Below are positions 24,955 through 36,905 of a stretch of DNA of 64,000 bases, in pieces. Positions within the stretch are counted from its first letter, which is position 1. Every line of letters starts with the position of its first letter. A program made the translations under genes and the position numbers. This DNA comes from Toxotes chatareus (Eukaryota > Chordata > Actinopteri > Toxotidae). The notes under the pieces are model-generated. The model searched no databases and was not told where the DNA came from. It was given only the letters and a program-made list of their open reading frames with translations. Location of the stretch: NCBI GenBank assembly GCA_016801885.1, contig CM028893.1, positions 8,011,950-8,075,949 on the forward strand, given 5' to 3'.

Positions 24955-24964
24955 TGATTGACAG
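24955..24964 (+). promoter_or_regulatory. PBX/PREP-type TALE decamer TGATTGACAG
   Basis: The second exact copy of this decamer. It is followed three bases after its end by GCATGACAG, which supplies a second MEIS-type TGACAG half-site. CCAATCAAAG and CATGCATAATCAGTCATC lie within 80 bp upstream. The combination of homeodomain-type words within about 100 bp looks enhancer-like. Confidence 0.4.
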
Positions 24965-25434
24965 TGCATGACAGCCCCTCACACTGCAAAGCCAGAGTCC
25001 CAGGTCCTGCCTGTTTGACATTGCCCTGTAACATGTGTTTGCACGTGTGTTTATAACCTCAACATATGCTGTTTTGCTCAGCATGAAAACTCATTTAGCG
25101 CCAATGCCATGCTTTACCTTCTCATACATTTCCAGACTTGAACTGCCCAGGTGACACACACCTTCCTACTATGTGAGTAAGGCAAAGCAGTTTCCTTTGA
25201 AGTTCCAAAAGAAAAGGGGATCCAGTGGCCTTGCTAAGGGGGCACCTTGTGGAGGGTGGGGACAACTCTGGGCCCCCCATTTGAGCATCATATAGTTATT
25301 CCTTTTTTGACCAATAAAGTCAAACAAGGATACAAAATACATATAATATTTACTATGTTAACCATCATAGTTTTAGCATGAAGCTGAAGCTGATGCTAAA
25401 GACATCAACAACATGCAGAGTGTATTATGGCACA

Positions 25435-25483
25435 AATACATACTCAATAGACAATAGGCTTTATTGTCTATTGAGTATGTATT
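25435..25483. repeat. Perfect 22-bp inverted repeat with 5-nt loop, followed by a TTCTA-rich tail
   Basis: The arms 25435-25456 and 25462-25483 are exact reverse complements, separated by GGCTT. Immediately after come AATAAAG and a (TCTAT/TCTGT)n-like stretch to about 25520. A 3' end consisting of AATAAA plus a TTCTA pentamer run is typical of some fish LINE or LINE-driven SINE tails, so the hairpin may be part of a retroposon 3' end. A precursor RNA hairpin is the alternative, but a fully perfect 22-bp stem with a 5-nt loop is shorter than usual for a microRNA precursor. Confidence 0.85.
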
Positions 25484-26613
25484 AATAAAGTCTATTCTAT
25501 TCTGTTCTGTTCTATTCTCTTCTTCTACCCACTCTACTTCTGCTGCAGATGATTTCAGTTATACCTACAATGACCTATAATGATTTTATATGAATATCTG
25601 ATTTGAAATATATGAAGTAAAGTGAAGAAAGAAAGTTCCTTCTTAATGCCATGAGTCAGCCCTGCACCACTCACACGAAATTGTAATCAGCCACAGTCAA
25701 CACATAAAATAAATCAATTACGCCATGATTAAAATTGTTCTCCAGCCATTCTGTGCAATCAGAATTAAATTGAGAATGATACACTGGTGTTAACATTCAA
25801 CACAGAGGGGCTTTAATATACACTTGAGACTCACAAAAGACTTTTTTGCCCAGACACTGTCCAGACTCCTGAGTTAGTCACTCCCACTTCCTCCGTCTAC
25901 AGAGTCTCACGAGAGAATCATGATTATTCTTTTCCAGCATCCAGATTGTTCTGATGTGTGAAGATTCTTAAACAGGAAAACAAGTGAAACAAAGCTCAGG
26001 GAAAAACTGTAGACCCACTAAATTATCCACCAAAAATATTTTTGTATGCACATTACAAGTTTTTTTGTAATGTAATGTTTTTTTTTCTTTCATTTGAAAG
26101 TCATTTGATCAACATCTATCTTGGACCTCAGAAAATTTTTGGGTCCATGCTTGTTACAGCATGACATCATATTCATGCTCATGTTGGCCGGAGGTCTGCC
26201 ACTGCATCATTGTTTCTGGGCAGCAAAGAGCCAGACTGTCTCTTCTGTAATGAAACAGTGCCATCTATGGAAACATTAAGTGTCAGGCCTGTGTTTAATA
26301 CAGATAAACCTCTGGCTGTGTCCTAAAGCTTTAAAACAAATCATCCTCTGTGGACATAATGAGGGAGATTCATACTGTGTGCAGCCATTTGTATTTGTTA
26401 AAAAACTGCTCATAACAAATTATCCTTGCATTTTTTCCTACATATATATATATATATTTATCTGACCTGATTCAGATTTCCTCTTAGAGAGCCTTTAAAA
26501 GATTGTGAGAGAGAAATCGCTCCAGAAATTAGTCACGGGTAAATCCAGGACTTATGTGCCTGTAAATATCCTTCTGACAGTTGGAAATGGCACTAATATG
26601 TCAGGCTTGGCTG

Positions 26614-26623
26614 CTGTCAATCA
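26614..26623 (-). promoter_or_regulatory. PBX/PREP-type TALE decamer TGATTGACAG on the minus strand
   Basis: CTGTCAATCA on the + strand is the exact reverse complement of the decamer seen at 18707 and 24955. The surroundings are otherwise unremarkable AT-rich DNA. Binding is inferred from the motif alone. Confidence 0.35.
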
Positions 26624-28658
26624 TACTTAGAAGTTGCTGCAAGGCTTGTCCCTTCAAAGCTACCTTGGGATTCATCAAACTTTTGAGAGTTTTTTTTTTT
26701 CAGCCTTCCTGCCTCTGAAATTTGTCGGTTACACTTGTGGGTGAAAAGATGGTGAATCCAGATATTTGATTTGACTTTATATGTTGTTATTTTTGAGCAG
26801 ATGTTGCCCATTTTAAAGCAAAAGTTAGTCATGTGTTGTGACATATCAGTTTATACCATTAACTATTAAAGTATGGAAATGTTACCTTGTTAGTGTGCTA
26901 AACTGAGATGGTCATCATGGTATCTTAGAACTGTCATTGTGAGCATCTAAGCACCTAAGGCACCGCTGTGCTGGGTTTGTGAACGTTTTCATTTGTTGGT
27001 GTAGCTGTTCTCAAACCAGCTTCGTCCTTTCCTGCAGGTAACCTTTCTGTCCTCGGTCTGATGTCTTTACAGCTGTTCTAGCTTTGGCTGAAGAAGACTG
27101 CCAGGTGGTAACTATAGTCTGAGACAATCCCCAAGCAAGCAGATAACAATGGACGCATCTCTCTCCATTTCTGTTCTCTATTACATGAGAAATGTTTGGG
27201 CTCAACCGAGGCTGAGTATTCTTGGAATGAATCAGTGCCCAAGGATTCTGGGAGGCTAGGGGTTGGCTCTCGAGGGCCAAGAGCCTGCCACTTTCCCTCC
27301 CAATCTTAGCTCTCAATTACTGAATCAAAGGTGAGAGGAAGACCAAATCCCATCCTGTGCCTGGTCCTCATCTCACTCCGCTAGACCTGACAGACTATCT
27401 CTCCCTGCTTGTTCATTCACTCTAACTCGAACGTACACGGAGCACAGCTCCTGGGAACCTTGCAAGTGAGCTGCTGGTTGTGCTCCAAAGAAGCTTCAAA
27501 GTTCATTGCTCTTTCTCTGCAGCAGTGCAGATGGGGTGAGCTCCCAATATCTCCTTACCTCTATTTCCACACACTCCCTCTCATGTTGCTTATTCCTGAG
27601 CTGCGCCCCCATGAATGTGTGCAGATGAGACATGTCAGTGTCATTTCATCCCACATCCATTGCGTTATCTCCCTGCCTGCCCTATGAAGAAATGCACTTT
27701 TTTTTGTTTTTATCTTATTTACTAAACAATTTCGAGGCTTATGGCATAAGTAGAGAGAAGCTTATCCCAGTAGAAAAACTACTGCTGTGACAGCTAGAAT
27801 ATGAGTATGACTGACATCACTTGACTGGTTAATGTGAAATGCATACTGGCTGTGAAAAAAGCCTTTTATTTTTATTTTTTGTTTTCCTTGGGTACAGCGT
27901 AGATTTAAGACAGATATTCTCCAGACAATTTCTGCTTTAGATAGAGGGATGAAGCATAAATGCGCTCCAACTCTCATGAGAAAAAACTTAATAAAAACCA
28001 GCCTCAGTTAAGATAGTGTATTATAGTTTTTGGCAACCCAAATGTTTTGAGAGTAAATCCCAATATGGTAGAACGCTGTGTACTGTATGTGCCTGTCACA
28101 CCTCCTTTATCGATGACTTATTGTTTTCTGAAAGTTTATGTTGTTCTTAAAGTATTAGTGATCCTAAAAGCAAAGATAAAAAAGCCATTATGTTCAAGTT
28201 CATGACAATCACAAGAGTTTAGGCTCCTTTTTCTGTGTCTCAGCTTCAACACAAAATAACACAAAAAAGCCGTTTCTTTTAATGTGACTCCATTCTTGAC
28301 CTTGGAAACAACAGCTGAAATAGTCTCAACTCAAGGTCCACTTACTGGCTTCTTCTGGTGCTTTTGACCTTATTACACAGCCCTGATTAGCACACTGAGA
28401 TTGTCCAGTTGCCATGGAAATGCAGATGTTGAAACTTTCAATCATTCTGAGCACCGCTAGGACTTCTCATCCACGTCCATGTAAATTTTGAGCTTGGTAG
28501 TTAATTGGATCACATGTTGCATTGTTTCCTGTGAATCCATCATGAGTACATACATATAAAAAGTAACATATAAAGGAGGCATTCCTCATAAAATGGCACC
28601 TATAAATAATATCGATAATGGGGTCTGACTTTATGAAAACAGCAGCTGACTAAACAAC

Positions 28659-28869
28659 GTCAAGGCCCACTTATTCGCGTGTTCTGAAGCTTTTGACTAT
28701 TTCACATGGTCTCCTCAACTTTAAAACAGAGATGAGAAGTGCAATAGGTGTTGAGAATTTAAATATAAGCAAACATCTGCAGATCCACGGCAACAACAAA
28801 GTCAATCTGCTGCTGGAGACCATGTGATACACTTGAAAGCACCAGATGAAGAAAGAGGACCTTGACTTG
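28659..28869. mobile_element. Small fold-back (palindromic) element
   Basis: The left arm (28659-28714, from GTCAAGGCCCACTT to CACATGGTCTCC) and right arm (28815-28869, from GGAGACCATGTGATAC to GAGGACCTTGAC) are imperfect inverted copies of each other around a roughly 100-bp centre. A third arm-like copy lies at about 28325-28372. There is no open frame for a transposase. This is the structure expected of a non-autonomous DNA element; the exact family is not recognised. Confidence 0.6.
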
Positions 28870-31594
28870 AAATTGTTTTGTCAGCAGATTTAATTCAGAA
28901 TTAAGTTCTTTTTTTATCTTTTCTTGGGCATTATTAACTTCTTATACAATCTTTTTTCCTTTCTTTATGACCCCACAACATTTCATTTTTCCTTAATTCT
29001 TGTATTTTTTACAGATGTGTGCTTCATCCAAGGCTTGAACTACTTTAACTTTACGTACTCTGCATTTACTGTAACTGCAACTAAAACTTTATAACTTTAT
29101 AACTTCTCAAGTGTTCTTTAGGCAGTATTGTCTGACAAGATCTGAATCACGATGATCCCCCTAAGCTCCTACTTATTTGTCTTATTGCAGCAAGGCTGGA
29201 GGCTACACTTAGTGCACTTTAACATGTCTGATTCAGGCCACAGTGGGCTCCCTGTGCTGCAGCATAAACTGAGGAGTATAAGCCAAAAGGCAACACCGTA
29301 AGAATGTTTTCCTCTTTTGAATCCCACCTGATTCCAATTACCTTCACTCAACAGCGTCTGGCGTTCCTGATGAGCCGCGATGCTTCTAGACATCAGTGCG
29401 GTGCAATGGATAGATTCTTAATAGACACCTCTAGCTTTCATTACTCAAAGCAACAACTGTGCACACACTGCCTTGTTTTTTGCCGTCCTCTAACAAGCTG
29501 CCGAGCAGCACCATGGAGAAAAACTGCTGCTTAAGTGAGAACAATTGATATTTAAGTTAACAACACGCTGAATGAGGGAAGCAGGAGAGCTGTTGTATTG
29601 TGATCATGAGCCAAAAGAAAAGCGATTTGTTTTTTACTGCCACTACTTGGTGCTTTTGTGCCTTTCTATTAGTTGTTTTTAAGGAGATGGCTTAAAACTG
29701 TTGCATGTGAATATTTATCCAGAATGTACAACACACATAGTGTAGGTTTTATTCTTTTCAATATATCTTCATGATGGCATAGGAGCGGTGTTATTCTGTC
29801 AGCCATTCTGTCTTTTTAAAGCAACACAGTCTCCTGTTATACAAGCAAACAGAAGCATGAGAGCTACATTTCAGAGGCTGTTTTACCTTGTTGTCATTAG
29901 TATATAGTGAAAATAATGGATGTGATCATAAATATATGTCAACCAGGGCAAGTGCTATGTGAGCAACCAAATCAGTACTGCCTCACCTGCTCAAGTTCCA
30001 AGCCAGAACAAGGTTATTTAAACAAGGAAAGTTAGCAGTAGAGAAACTGCTTCATATTCAAAGAGGTCCCTCTAAAATGTGGAGAAGAGTACTAATTAAG
30101 ACAAAATGTTATCCACTGGTTATAATTTTATAACTGCTGACAACTAATACATTAGATGAATTTAATTGGTGACAACTGTCAGCCTGCTGCACAAAGCTGT
30201 GTAAGGATAATTGAAGCTTATGAAGCAAACTGTTATCAGGGATGACAGCCGAGGATACTCACTGAAAGCATAGTTAGGGACAGTCTGGACAGCCATTAAA
30301 ATCGTCTGAAATAAGACCCCTGCTTGCAGAGGTTTTATGCTGCATTATTTTACTTGAGCTGCGGAGCTGCTGTGTCCAGTGAGATGATATTAAGGCGCCT
30401 CAATGTCAACAGTCTCTCAAGAAACTCAATCTCAGAGGTCTCTTAGATATGAGATGTTGTTGAGTAGGCTCAGACATGGCTTTGGTTTGATTTTTCTGGC
30501 ACTTTAAGTCGAGCGATTTGTGTCAGGTTGGTGATTTGGCATCCAGTTGTACTGATATTGTGTTGGATCACTATACGTAGTTCACATTTAGTTGCAGTAT
30601 TAAGAGTTTAGTAAGTAAGGATCCCCAGGAATGAATTTGAGAAAGAACAATTGATCATATTGATACAATAAGTGGATATTTATTTCCAGCAGCTGTGAAG
30701 GGTATTAGGACACTATTGGTGCTGTAACAGAGCACATAGATCCCATATTATATCAGTAACACAAGCAGGATACCTCTGTAAGAACTGCTCTGATTGCATC
30801 ATTGTATGGACACATTTCCAAGTATCACATATTGTACCCAAACAATGTCCTTGATTCCAGCTTTGTATTACCACCTTTCCTGTCTTCAGACCTTAAATAA
30901 AACTAGTCACCTGCAGCACACAGTGAGTCGGGGTAGAAAGGCACAGCTGTACTTTATTTTACTTTATTGTACTTTATATTACGTACGTTTGGTTGTAAAA
31001 TCCTCAGAAGTATGAAAATAATGTAAATTATCCTATGAAACTATATGCTAGTATATACACAGACACACACACCACTACAATATAATGTACTGTGACTTTC
31101 AGTTTCATTGTTATTTCTGCATCCAACTGAACTGCATTTATTTTATGTTGTGTTTTATTACATTTTCTCCGTGTTCTCATTTAGTTTCTCATCCACTTAT
31201 ACTCTTGTTTTTTCTTGTTTGCTTTGAGGTCAGACATTGTCATAAGCTCCTCCAGCTTTTTAATCTCACTTTCACTAATTGAACATTTTCTCCCCTTACT
31301 GTGATTCATTGTTTTACATGCATTGTGTAACTACACTAACAAAAAAAAACACAGTCAGTTCACTGCTATACATCTCATGATTAGCCAGATTCCCTCATTA
31401 GACAACAGAGCCTAGGATGTTTCTGCAGCTGATACTCTTGCTCTGTTGAAGACACAGTGAGAGCCATAAAAATACAGTTTCCATGAGCACTCTCTAATTT
31501 CAGATTGCAGTACTGTGTCACTGTGAGCAGAATGGTCTCATCACAAAGCTTTGCAAAGTAATTTTGTGAGAATTGGTTTGGCCATAGGCCTCAG

Positions 31595-31599
<5 letters not shown>

Positions 31600-31626
<27 letters not shown>
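31600..31626. repeat. (AC)n microsatellite
   Basis: About 13 uninterrupted CA units, followed by GACATATATACACA. Confidence 0.97.
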
Positions 31627-31630
<4 letters not shown>

Positions 31631-31769
31631 TATATACACAGAGTGTGGGTGTTTTTCTGATGCTTTTCATGGCTCCCTAATGCAATGTCCTCTTCAACAG
31701 TGCCAGCTCCATCATTGCCCTTTTAACGAGGTGATATAGAGACACATGGGAGCAGATGTTGCAAAGAAA

Positions 31770-31965
31770 ACACACTGTGACGTGATTGTGATCGATGCAC
31801 GCCTCCCACTATATCCACCACATAATTTGGTGGATGGCATCAGGATAACAACCTGCATTATGTGGAGACAGCTGTCGCCATGGCGCCTGGGCAGCCATCG
31901 CATTGGCTCCCACCTTATTTCCGGCAGAGGCGGGGAAGCCAATTAGAGTGATTTACAGCTTGCTT
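31770..31965. promoter_or_regulatory. Candidate conserved non-coding element upstream of caap1
   Basis: This island is GC-richer than its flanks, non-repetitive, and open in frames on both strands. It contains CCACCACATAATTTGGTGG (an inverted repeat), the palindrome CGCCATGGCG, GCAGCCATCGCATTGGC, and CCAATTAGAGTGATTTAC with homeodomain-type words. No splice sites or family resemblance support a protein, so an enhancer-like conserved element about 1.6 kb upstream of the caap1 start is my preferred reading. Conservation itself cannot be seen from one sequence. Confidence 0.35.
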
Positions 31966-33330
31966 GTGTCGTCACCACCTTGAAACCTGTGTCTCGGTCC
32001 AGCTTAAGAAAATGCATCGCTACCTGGGTGGTAATAAGTAGGATATGCTGAACAGAGTAGCAGAGTTGTTTACTGGTGAAATTTAAATTAATTCTGCTCC
32101 ACACAGTTGATCTTTCACAGTTAATGTGAACTTTAACCCTTTAAGCTTAGATAATGAACTTTTGTAAGGCAGGACTGTGTTTTCTGCAAAGCCATGGAAT
32201 ATTAGAATGTAGGCTGCTGGATGAATATGTGATAATAAAACATGCACCTGCCTGAGGATCTATCCCCAGGCTGATCTTTTTATTTCAGTGGCAAGAAACT
32301 TCATTTCCAGAGTGTAAAACTGTATGTATATATATATCTATCTAATTCAGTCTTCTTCAGTCTGCAGGGGACTGAATTTGTTTCAGAGAACAGTGTAATA
32401 GAATTGTATCTGGTATCATCTCTATGTCATATTTTACTTATCTGAAATAACATATTTTTGGGAGCCATGCTTAGTTCTCTAAAGCAAAAGACAGGACATT
32501 TTTTGTACACATCTCTTTGTTTGCCATTCTTATTAGTGTAGCCTAAGTGTGCAAACATGAATGCCCGGTGTATTATAATTATGCAACCTCAAATTCCTTT
32601 GTAAATTCCTTTGAAGCAAACATACATCACCGATGTGTATAGCACTGTCGGATTTAAAATGTGAAAACTTGAATAATGCAAATGAGCTGCGGTGCTAGTT
32701 TTTCAAGGTTCGAAGGTTTTTGCAGTAATGAATCTGATACACCGTATGTGATGAAATGGTGAAGCAGAGGGAAACGGGGGAGATGGCAAGACTGTGTGAA
32801 ATACAGGACGAGGACTTGTGATTGACTGTCAGTGGTAATCCGAGCAAGCTTTGAAGTGTAAAATGATGATGGGATACAGTTTGAATGTATTTGCACTTCC
32901 ATCAACAGCTTGAGAGGTCACAGGAACGGCACCTCTTCACTGTGAAAGAAAGGCTCAGTCAAAATACAGACGGTTGTGCAGCTGAAAGATTCATAGAATA
33001 TGATATAGCATCACACTGACAGGCTTTGTTGCTGTGGCTTGAAAGCGACTTGTTAGAATATGAGTACTTACAGGCAGCATCAGCAGTCATGGACATATGC
33101 TTATAGTCCACCTCTAAAATGCTTATTTAATAAGTCTGGTAGTCTGAAAACATGATAATAGCAAACACTCAATTAGATTCTTCTTTTTTTTTTTTTTTTT
33201 TAATTAAAAATTACTGTTAGAACAAATTTTATGTTCGTTTTAGTATGTGTTTATTTGTTCCGACCTGTATTAAAACTATGTCTCTAAGCAGCTTTTATAC
33301 ATCTGAGGATTTAACCGAGGTCTTGGTGAG
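31966..33330. other. Upstream flank of caap1
   Basis: AT-rich DNA without a supported exon. It holds a short TA run near 32325-32338 and a poly-T tract at about 33184-33202. Nothing else stands out. Confidence 0.6.
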
Positions 33331-33525
33331 TTTATTGAAGACATTTATTGAAGACATGTGTAGTAGTCCTCCAGCCCGGCAGGTGGCAGTTTACCGACGA
33401 CACCGACAAAGGAAGAAGTCGTCGCGCGCCAATGACACGTTAATCGCGCGACATTCAAATTTAGCAAGTGAGCGAGCGCGCGAGCGGCTTCGAGGAGAAT
33501 AAGTGCGTTTTATTTTAGCTCAGAT
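33331..33525 (+). promoter_or_regulatory. caap1: CpG-rich TATA-less promoter and 5'UTR of caap1
   Basis: CpG density rises sharply from about 33370 to 33495 (CGACGACACCGACAAAGG, GTCGCGCGCCAATGACACG, GCGAGCGCGCGAGCGG) and falls again inside the gene. There is a CCAAT box at 33429-33433 and no TATA box, as for many housekeeping genes. A perfect 13-bp tandem duplication (TTTATTGAAGACA at 33331 and 33344) borders the island. A CTCF-like word, CCGGCAGGTGGCAG, lies at 33376-33389. In the caap1 frame, a TGA at 33469-33471 closes the upstream reading. The exact transcription start cannot be read from the sequence. Confidence 0.7.
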
Positions 33526-36500
33526 ATGCTGAAAAAGAAGTCAAGTAGCACTGAAAAGAAAAGGAAACACTCGCAGTCCGAAGAACGACACGACAATAAG
33601 CGCAGAAGTACGGAGCCTAACGTGGAGGTTAGATATTCAAGCTATCGAAATGCTAACTATGGTTTGTTTGTACACGTTTAGCACACATAGCTATATTTAT
33701 ACGCACTCTGTAGGACTGTCGGATACGGAGTTCACAAGTCGTTTCGTAAAACAAATAATGTTAAGTTGTTAATGCTTAACTTTGCTATTCGTTTGCTGCC
33801 TTAAACACTTGCTTTATTTTAATGTGATGCTAATTATTTTTATTTTTTTTTCCCCCGTCGCGTTCGCGGCTATCATCGTGACATGTTGTTAGCTTAGTGT
33901 TTTGCTAGCCAAGGGTTTAGGATAGTCGCTGGAGTTGATATGAGCTGTTTTCTTTTTCAGTAGTATTGAGCTGTGAATATTAGCGTTAATAAATTAAAGT
34001 GAATTGACTTTAAGTTGGTTGTTGCTCCACTGCAAAGGTTTATAAACTATACCCAGCGGCCATTGTATAAGATACACTCAGGTGAAACCAACGTTAAGAC
34101 AACAGCAATGCAACAAATGACTTTTTTTCCTTTTTCTTTCTCTTTCTTTTCTTCCTTTTTTCTTTCTTTTTCTTTTTCTTCTTCTTCTTTTTTTTTTTAA
34201 TTTTAACAAATTTAGGGAGATGTTGATTTAATCATGGACTTTTTTTGTGGGCTGTACTTTCTGGTGCTGTTGAATTCCACTGAGTTATACTCAAAGGTTT
34301 CTAAACTTTGTCCACCTTATATTTTATTTCCATTTAAAAAGATTGGCAATTCTGTCTTTTTTTCCCAAACCTATTCAGTAGAAAACACTGAAACTGTTCT
34401 GCATTTAAGTGTGTCAGGGCTCCTTAAGAGCAGTTTGAATAAAACTAATTATATGACAGTTAAAATGTAAGAAAATGTCTTTAAGAAATCAGAATTCAAG
34501 CTTATTAATACAGAACTCAAGACAACTTAAATGTCAGATTATTAATTGGTAGTCACAGCACTTAAAAGACTATATCAAGTCCTCCAGAAACGGTGTCTTA
34601 ATAACTTGTTGGTTTTTTTAAAGCAGGACTCCAGGGATGAACTCGCTGACCCCGAGCTGGACAGGATTGGCAGTGACATTGAGGAGGGGGGACTGGACCT
34701 CAGCCAGCCGTTTCAACCCATCACTGCTTATGTCACCGACAAGCGGGAGATGCTAAAGCAGTGTTTCCATGTACTTGGGGAGAAGAAGCTACATAAAATG
34801 CTGCCTGATGAACTCAAGGTGATTTTTGAGAACGTGGACTCCTGTTAAATAGTAAACTCAGAATAGTTGTATGAAGGGAATGTGATAAGCTGAATGTAAA
34901 TGTCACTACTGAATAGCATTATATCAGTGTTTTATGAAAGTTTTTGCACGCATCAAACATATTTTTCATTGGTAAAGATGTGATGTAATAACGGTCAAAC
35001 AGCACGCGTAACCTGCCTTGCAAAGGGGTGGATGTCATTTCACTGCAAACTTTCAGAAATGTCACGCTGTAGTTTTACGATTCCCTGATTCCCTGCATTT
35101 GCTTGTGCTGTCTTCCATACTGATATATTGGAAGGCCTGTCACTGTGGTAGTGATTTCATTTTTCGAAAGGTTTGTTCTGTCTTTTTGAAGGCTTATATT
35201 ATGGTGAACCAAATTTTGTTACAGAATTTTTCTTTTCTATGCAACTTAATCACATTTTACTTTTCAACAGTTCTTTAAAACTTAGTTTGCTTTAAGTTAG
35301 AATATTGCTGATATCGCTGTTACTTTACATATTGTGGGTTTACTTGCTGATGTCTATAGCTATAAAATAGCTATGAAGCTGTATAATAAAACTGAGTACA
35401 AGTGTATTAAATTTGAAGAAAAAAGTGACAACAGATATCAAAAATCATAATTCTCTATCATAAAGATAGAGAAATTATGCTGTGGGCTACCTGTGTTAAC
35501 TTTGGAGGCTAATGAAGCGACTTCAAAGATGCCATTTAAACACTTATTCTTCACAGGATTGTAGTTTAGAGGAAATCAAAAAGTTGTGTTGGGAGCAACT
35601 GGAACCAGTCTCAGAGAAAAATCTTATTCAGATCTTAGCAGGTAAGACTTAAGGCCATTTTGACTCATTTTCAGCACATTTTCATGACAACTTTCTGAAC
35701 TTTCTGTGCTTAAAACAATACAATATTGCAAACAAGGCATTTTCATTCACTTGGAGCTGTTTTTTGTGTCTAGGGGAAGAGCTGACATCTGGACATGGGA
35801 ATGAAAACAGAGAGACCTTGGAAAGCCAGTAAGTGAACAGTTTTCTGTCTTGTTCAGTGAACAATTTTAGAGTGAAAATAGAGTGTGTTCTCATTATATT
35901 TATTTATTTTTTTCCCATTAAGGCAAGACAATAATGTAGACTCTACATCTTGCCTCAAAGAAGCGGCAAAAACTGAGGATCCCAAGCAAGGTAATTAATA
36001 TCTAATACACAGAAAGAACAGGCATTCAATCAGAGACTTCAAAGACAGAAAAATGCTTTTAAAGGACCATTTTACATCTAAAACGTCTTTTTTTCTTTAC
36101 AGATAGTGGTGGTTCAGGCGAGGAAAGTGATGTCTTAAGCATTAATGCAGACACTTACGATAGTGACATAGAGGGACCCAAAGAGGAGCAGGCTGTTAAA
36201 GCTGTGGACGGGGCAGTGAAGTTAGGGGAGAGTAGTGGGGAGGTTGCTGACCCAGCTGTAAACCCTGACCCAACTGATCCAGAGCCTCCCACAGGCTCTC
36301 AGCCAGTGGAAGCAAAGAAAGACATTCAAAGTGACATAGACAAAAGCGTTAATGAGATTTTAGCGTTTTCGTCCACTTCAGGCAAAGAGGTATCGAAAGA
36401 ACAGAATGTGCCGCCGCAGTCTGTAGACGTTAGTTTACCTGTTCCAGGTGGGTCTGTTTCAGGTTGTGCACCAACAGCGTGCCAGCCGTCCATTCAGCAG

Positions 36501-36596
36501 CTGGAGCTTCTGGAGCTTGAAATGAGGGCTCGGGCCATCAAGGCTCTGATGAAAGCAAGTGATGGGAAAAAACCCTCTGTGGCAAAAAACCTTTAA
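33526..36596 (+). CDS. caap1: Caspase activity and apoptosis inhibitor 1 (CAAP1), complete, six coding exons
   Basis: Joined exons: 33526-33627, 34627-34818, 35557-35641, 35774-35828, 35923-35990 and 36103-36596. All introns are GT-AG and the sum is 996 nt, giving 331 residues plus TAA. CAAP1 is reported to restrain caspase-10 and intrinsic apoptosis. The start is the first in-frame ATG after a TGA at 33469; G stands at -3. The N-terminus (1-34) is Lys/Arg-rich and nuclear-signal-like (KKRKH, KRRST). Residues 50-127 match the family core, with EEGGLDL (53-59), EMLKQCF (75-81), GEKKLHKMLPDELK (85-98) and LEEIKKLC (102-109). Residues 176-193 carry SDVLSINADTYDSDIEGP, nearly identical to the human segment. 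The C-terminus has QLELLELEMRARAIKALMK (300-318), a predicted helix. Residues between are acidic, Pro/Ser-rich and poorly conserved. Human CAAP1 is about 361 residues, so this copy looks intact. Confidence 0.95.
34131..34198 (+). repeat. Polypyrimidine (TTTC/TTC) tract in caap1 intron 1
   Basis: About 68 bases of almost pure T and C. It lies some 430 bp upstream of the exon 2 acceptor, too far to be the branch-adjacent tract, and is best seen as a simple repeat. Confidence 0.9.
35445..35479 (+). repeat. Hairpin in caap1 intron 2
   Basis: TCATAATTCTCTATC and GATAGAGAAATTATG are reverse complements apart from one extra A, with the loop ATAAA. It lies about 80 bp upstream of the exon 3 acceptor. 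In the pre-mRNA it could fold near the branch-point region; no known family was recognised. Confidence 0.7.
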
Positions 36597-36835
36597 CTTG
36601 GTTTGTTTTTATGTTTTGTATGGTTTGGTGGTTTCAGACACTTTAAGTAACTCAGCTTACAGTTGGTAAATCTAGTTTGTTTTTGAACAGTTAACAACAT
36701 AGTTCAGTTTTGTTTTGTTTTTTTTAAACGTGAGTGTACCATTCATGTACTATTCATGTTGTATTATTACTCCATATTGGAATGTTGTTATAGACTGTTT
36801 AATGCCAAATTAAACACAGAGACCTGTTTTACTCC
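36597..36835 (+). other. caap1: caap1 3'UTR
   Basis: AT-rich sequence follows the stop codon and leads to ATTAAA at 36809. A GT/T-rich stretch after about 36850 (CTCAGTGTCTTCTGGG) fits a downstream cleavage element. A second possible signal, AATAAA, lies at 36934, which would lengthen the UTR by about 120 bases. Confidence 0.65.
36809..36814 (+). terminator. caap1: Poly(A) signal ATTAAA of caap1
   Basis: This is the first standard variant hexamer, about 210 bases after the stop codon. Cleavage would be expected at about 36825-36835. AATAAA at 36934-36939 is the alternative distal site. Confidence 0.6.
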
Positions 36836-36905
36836 CAATCTGCTCTCAGTGTCTTCTGGGAAATGGTGAACATAAAGATAACATCAAGTGTAGTTTCCCA
36901 CTTGG

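Larger units (their letters stand above)
26640..31760. other. Gene-poor intergenic DNA with fold-back repeat
   Basis: No coding exon is supported. The stretch contains the fold-back repeat listed at 28659, a related single arm at about 28325-28372 (CTCAAGGTCCACTTACTGG and on), and a CA microsatellite at 31600. The rest is AT-rich single-copy-looking DNA without a clear signal. Confidence 0.55.
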
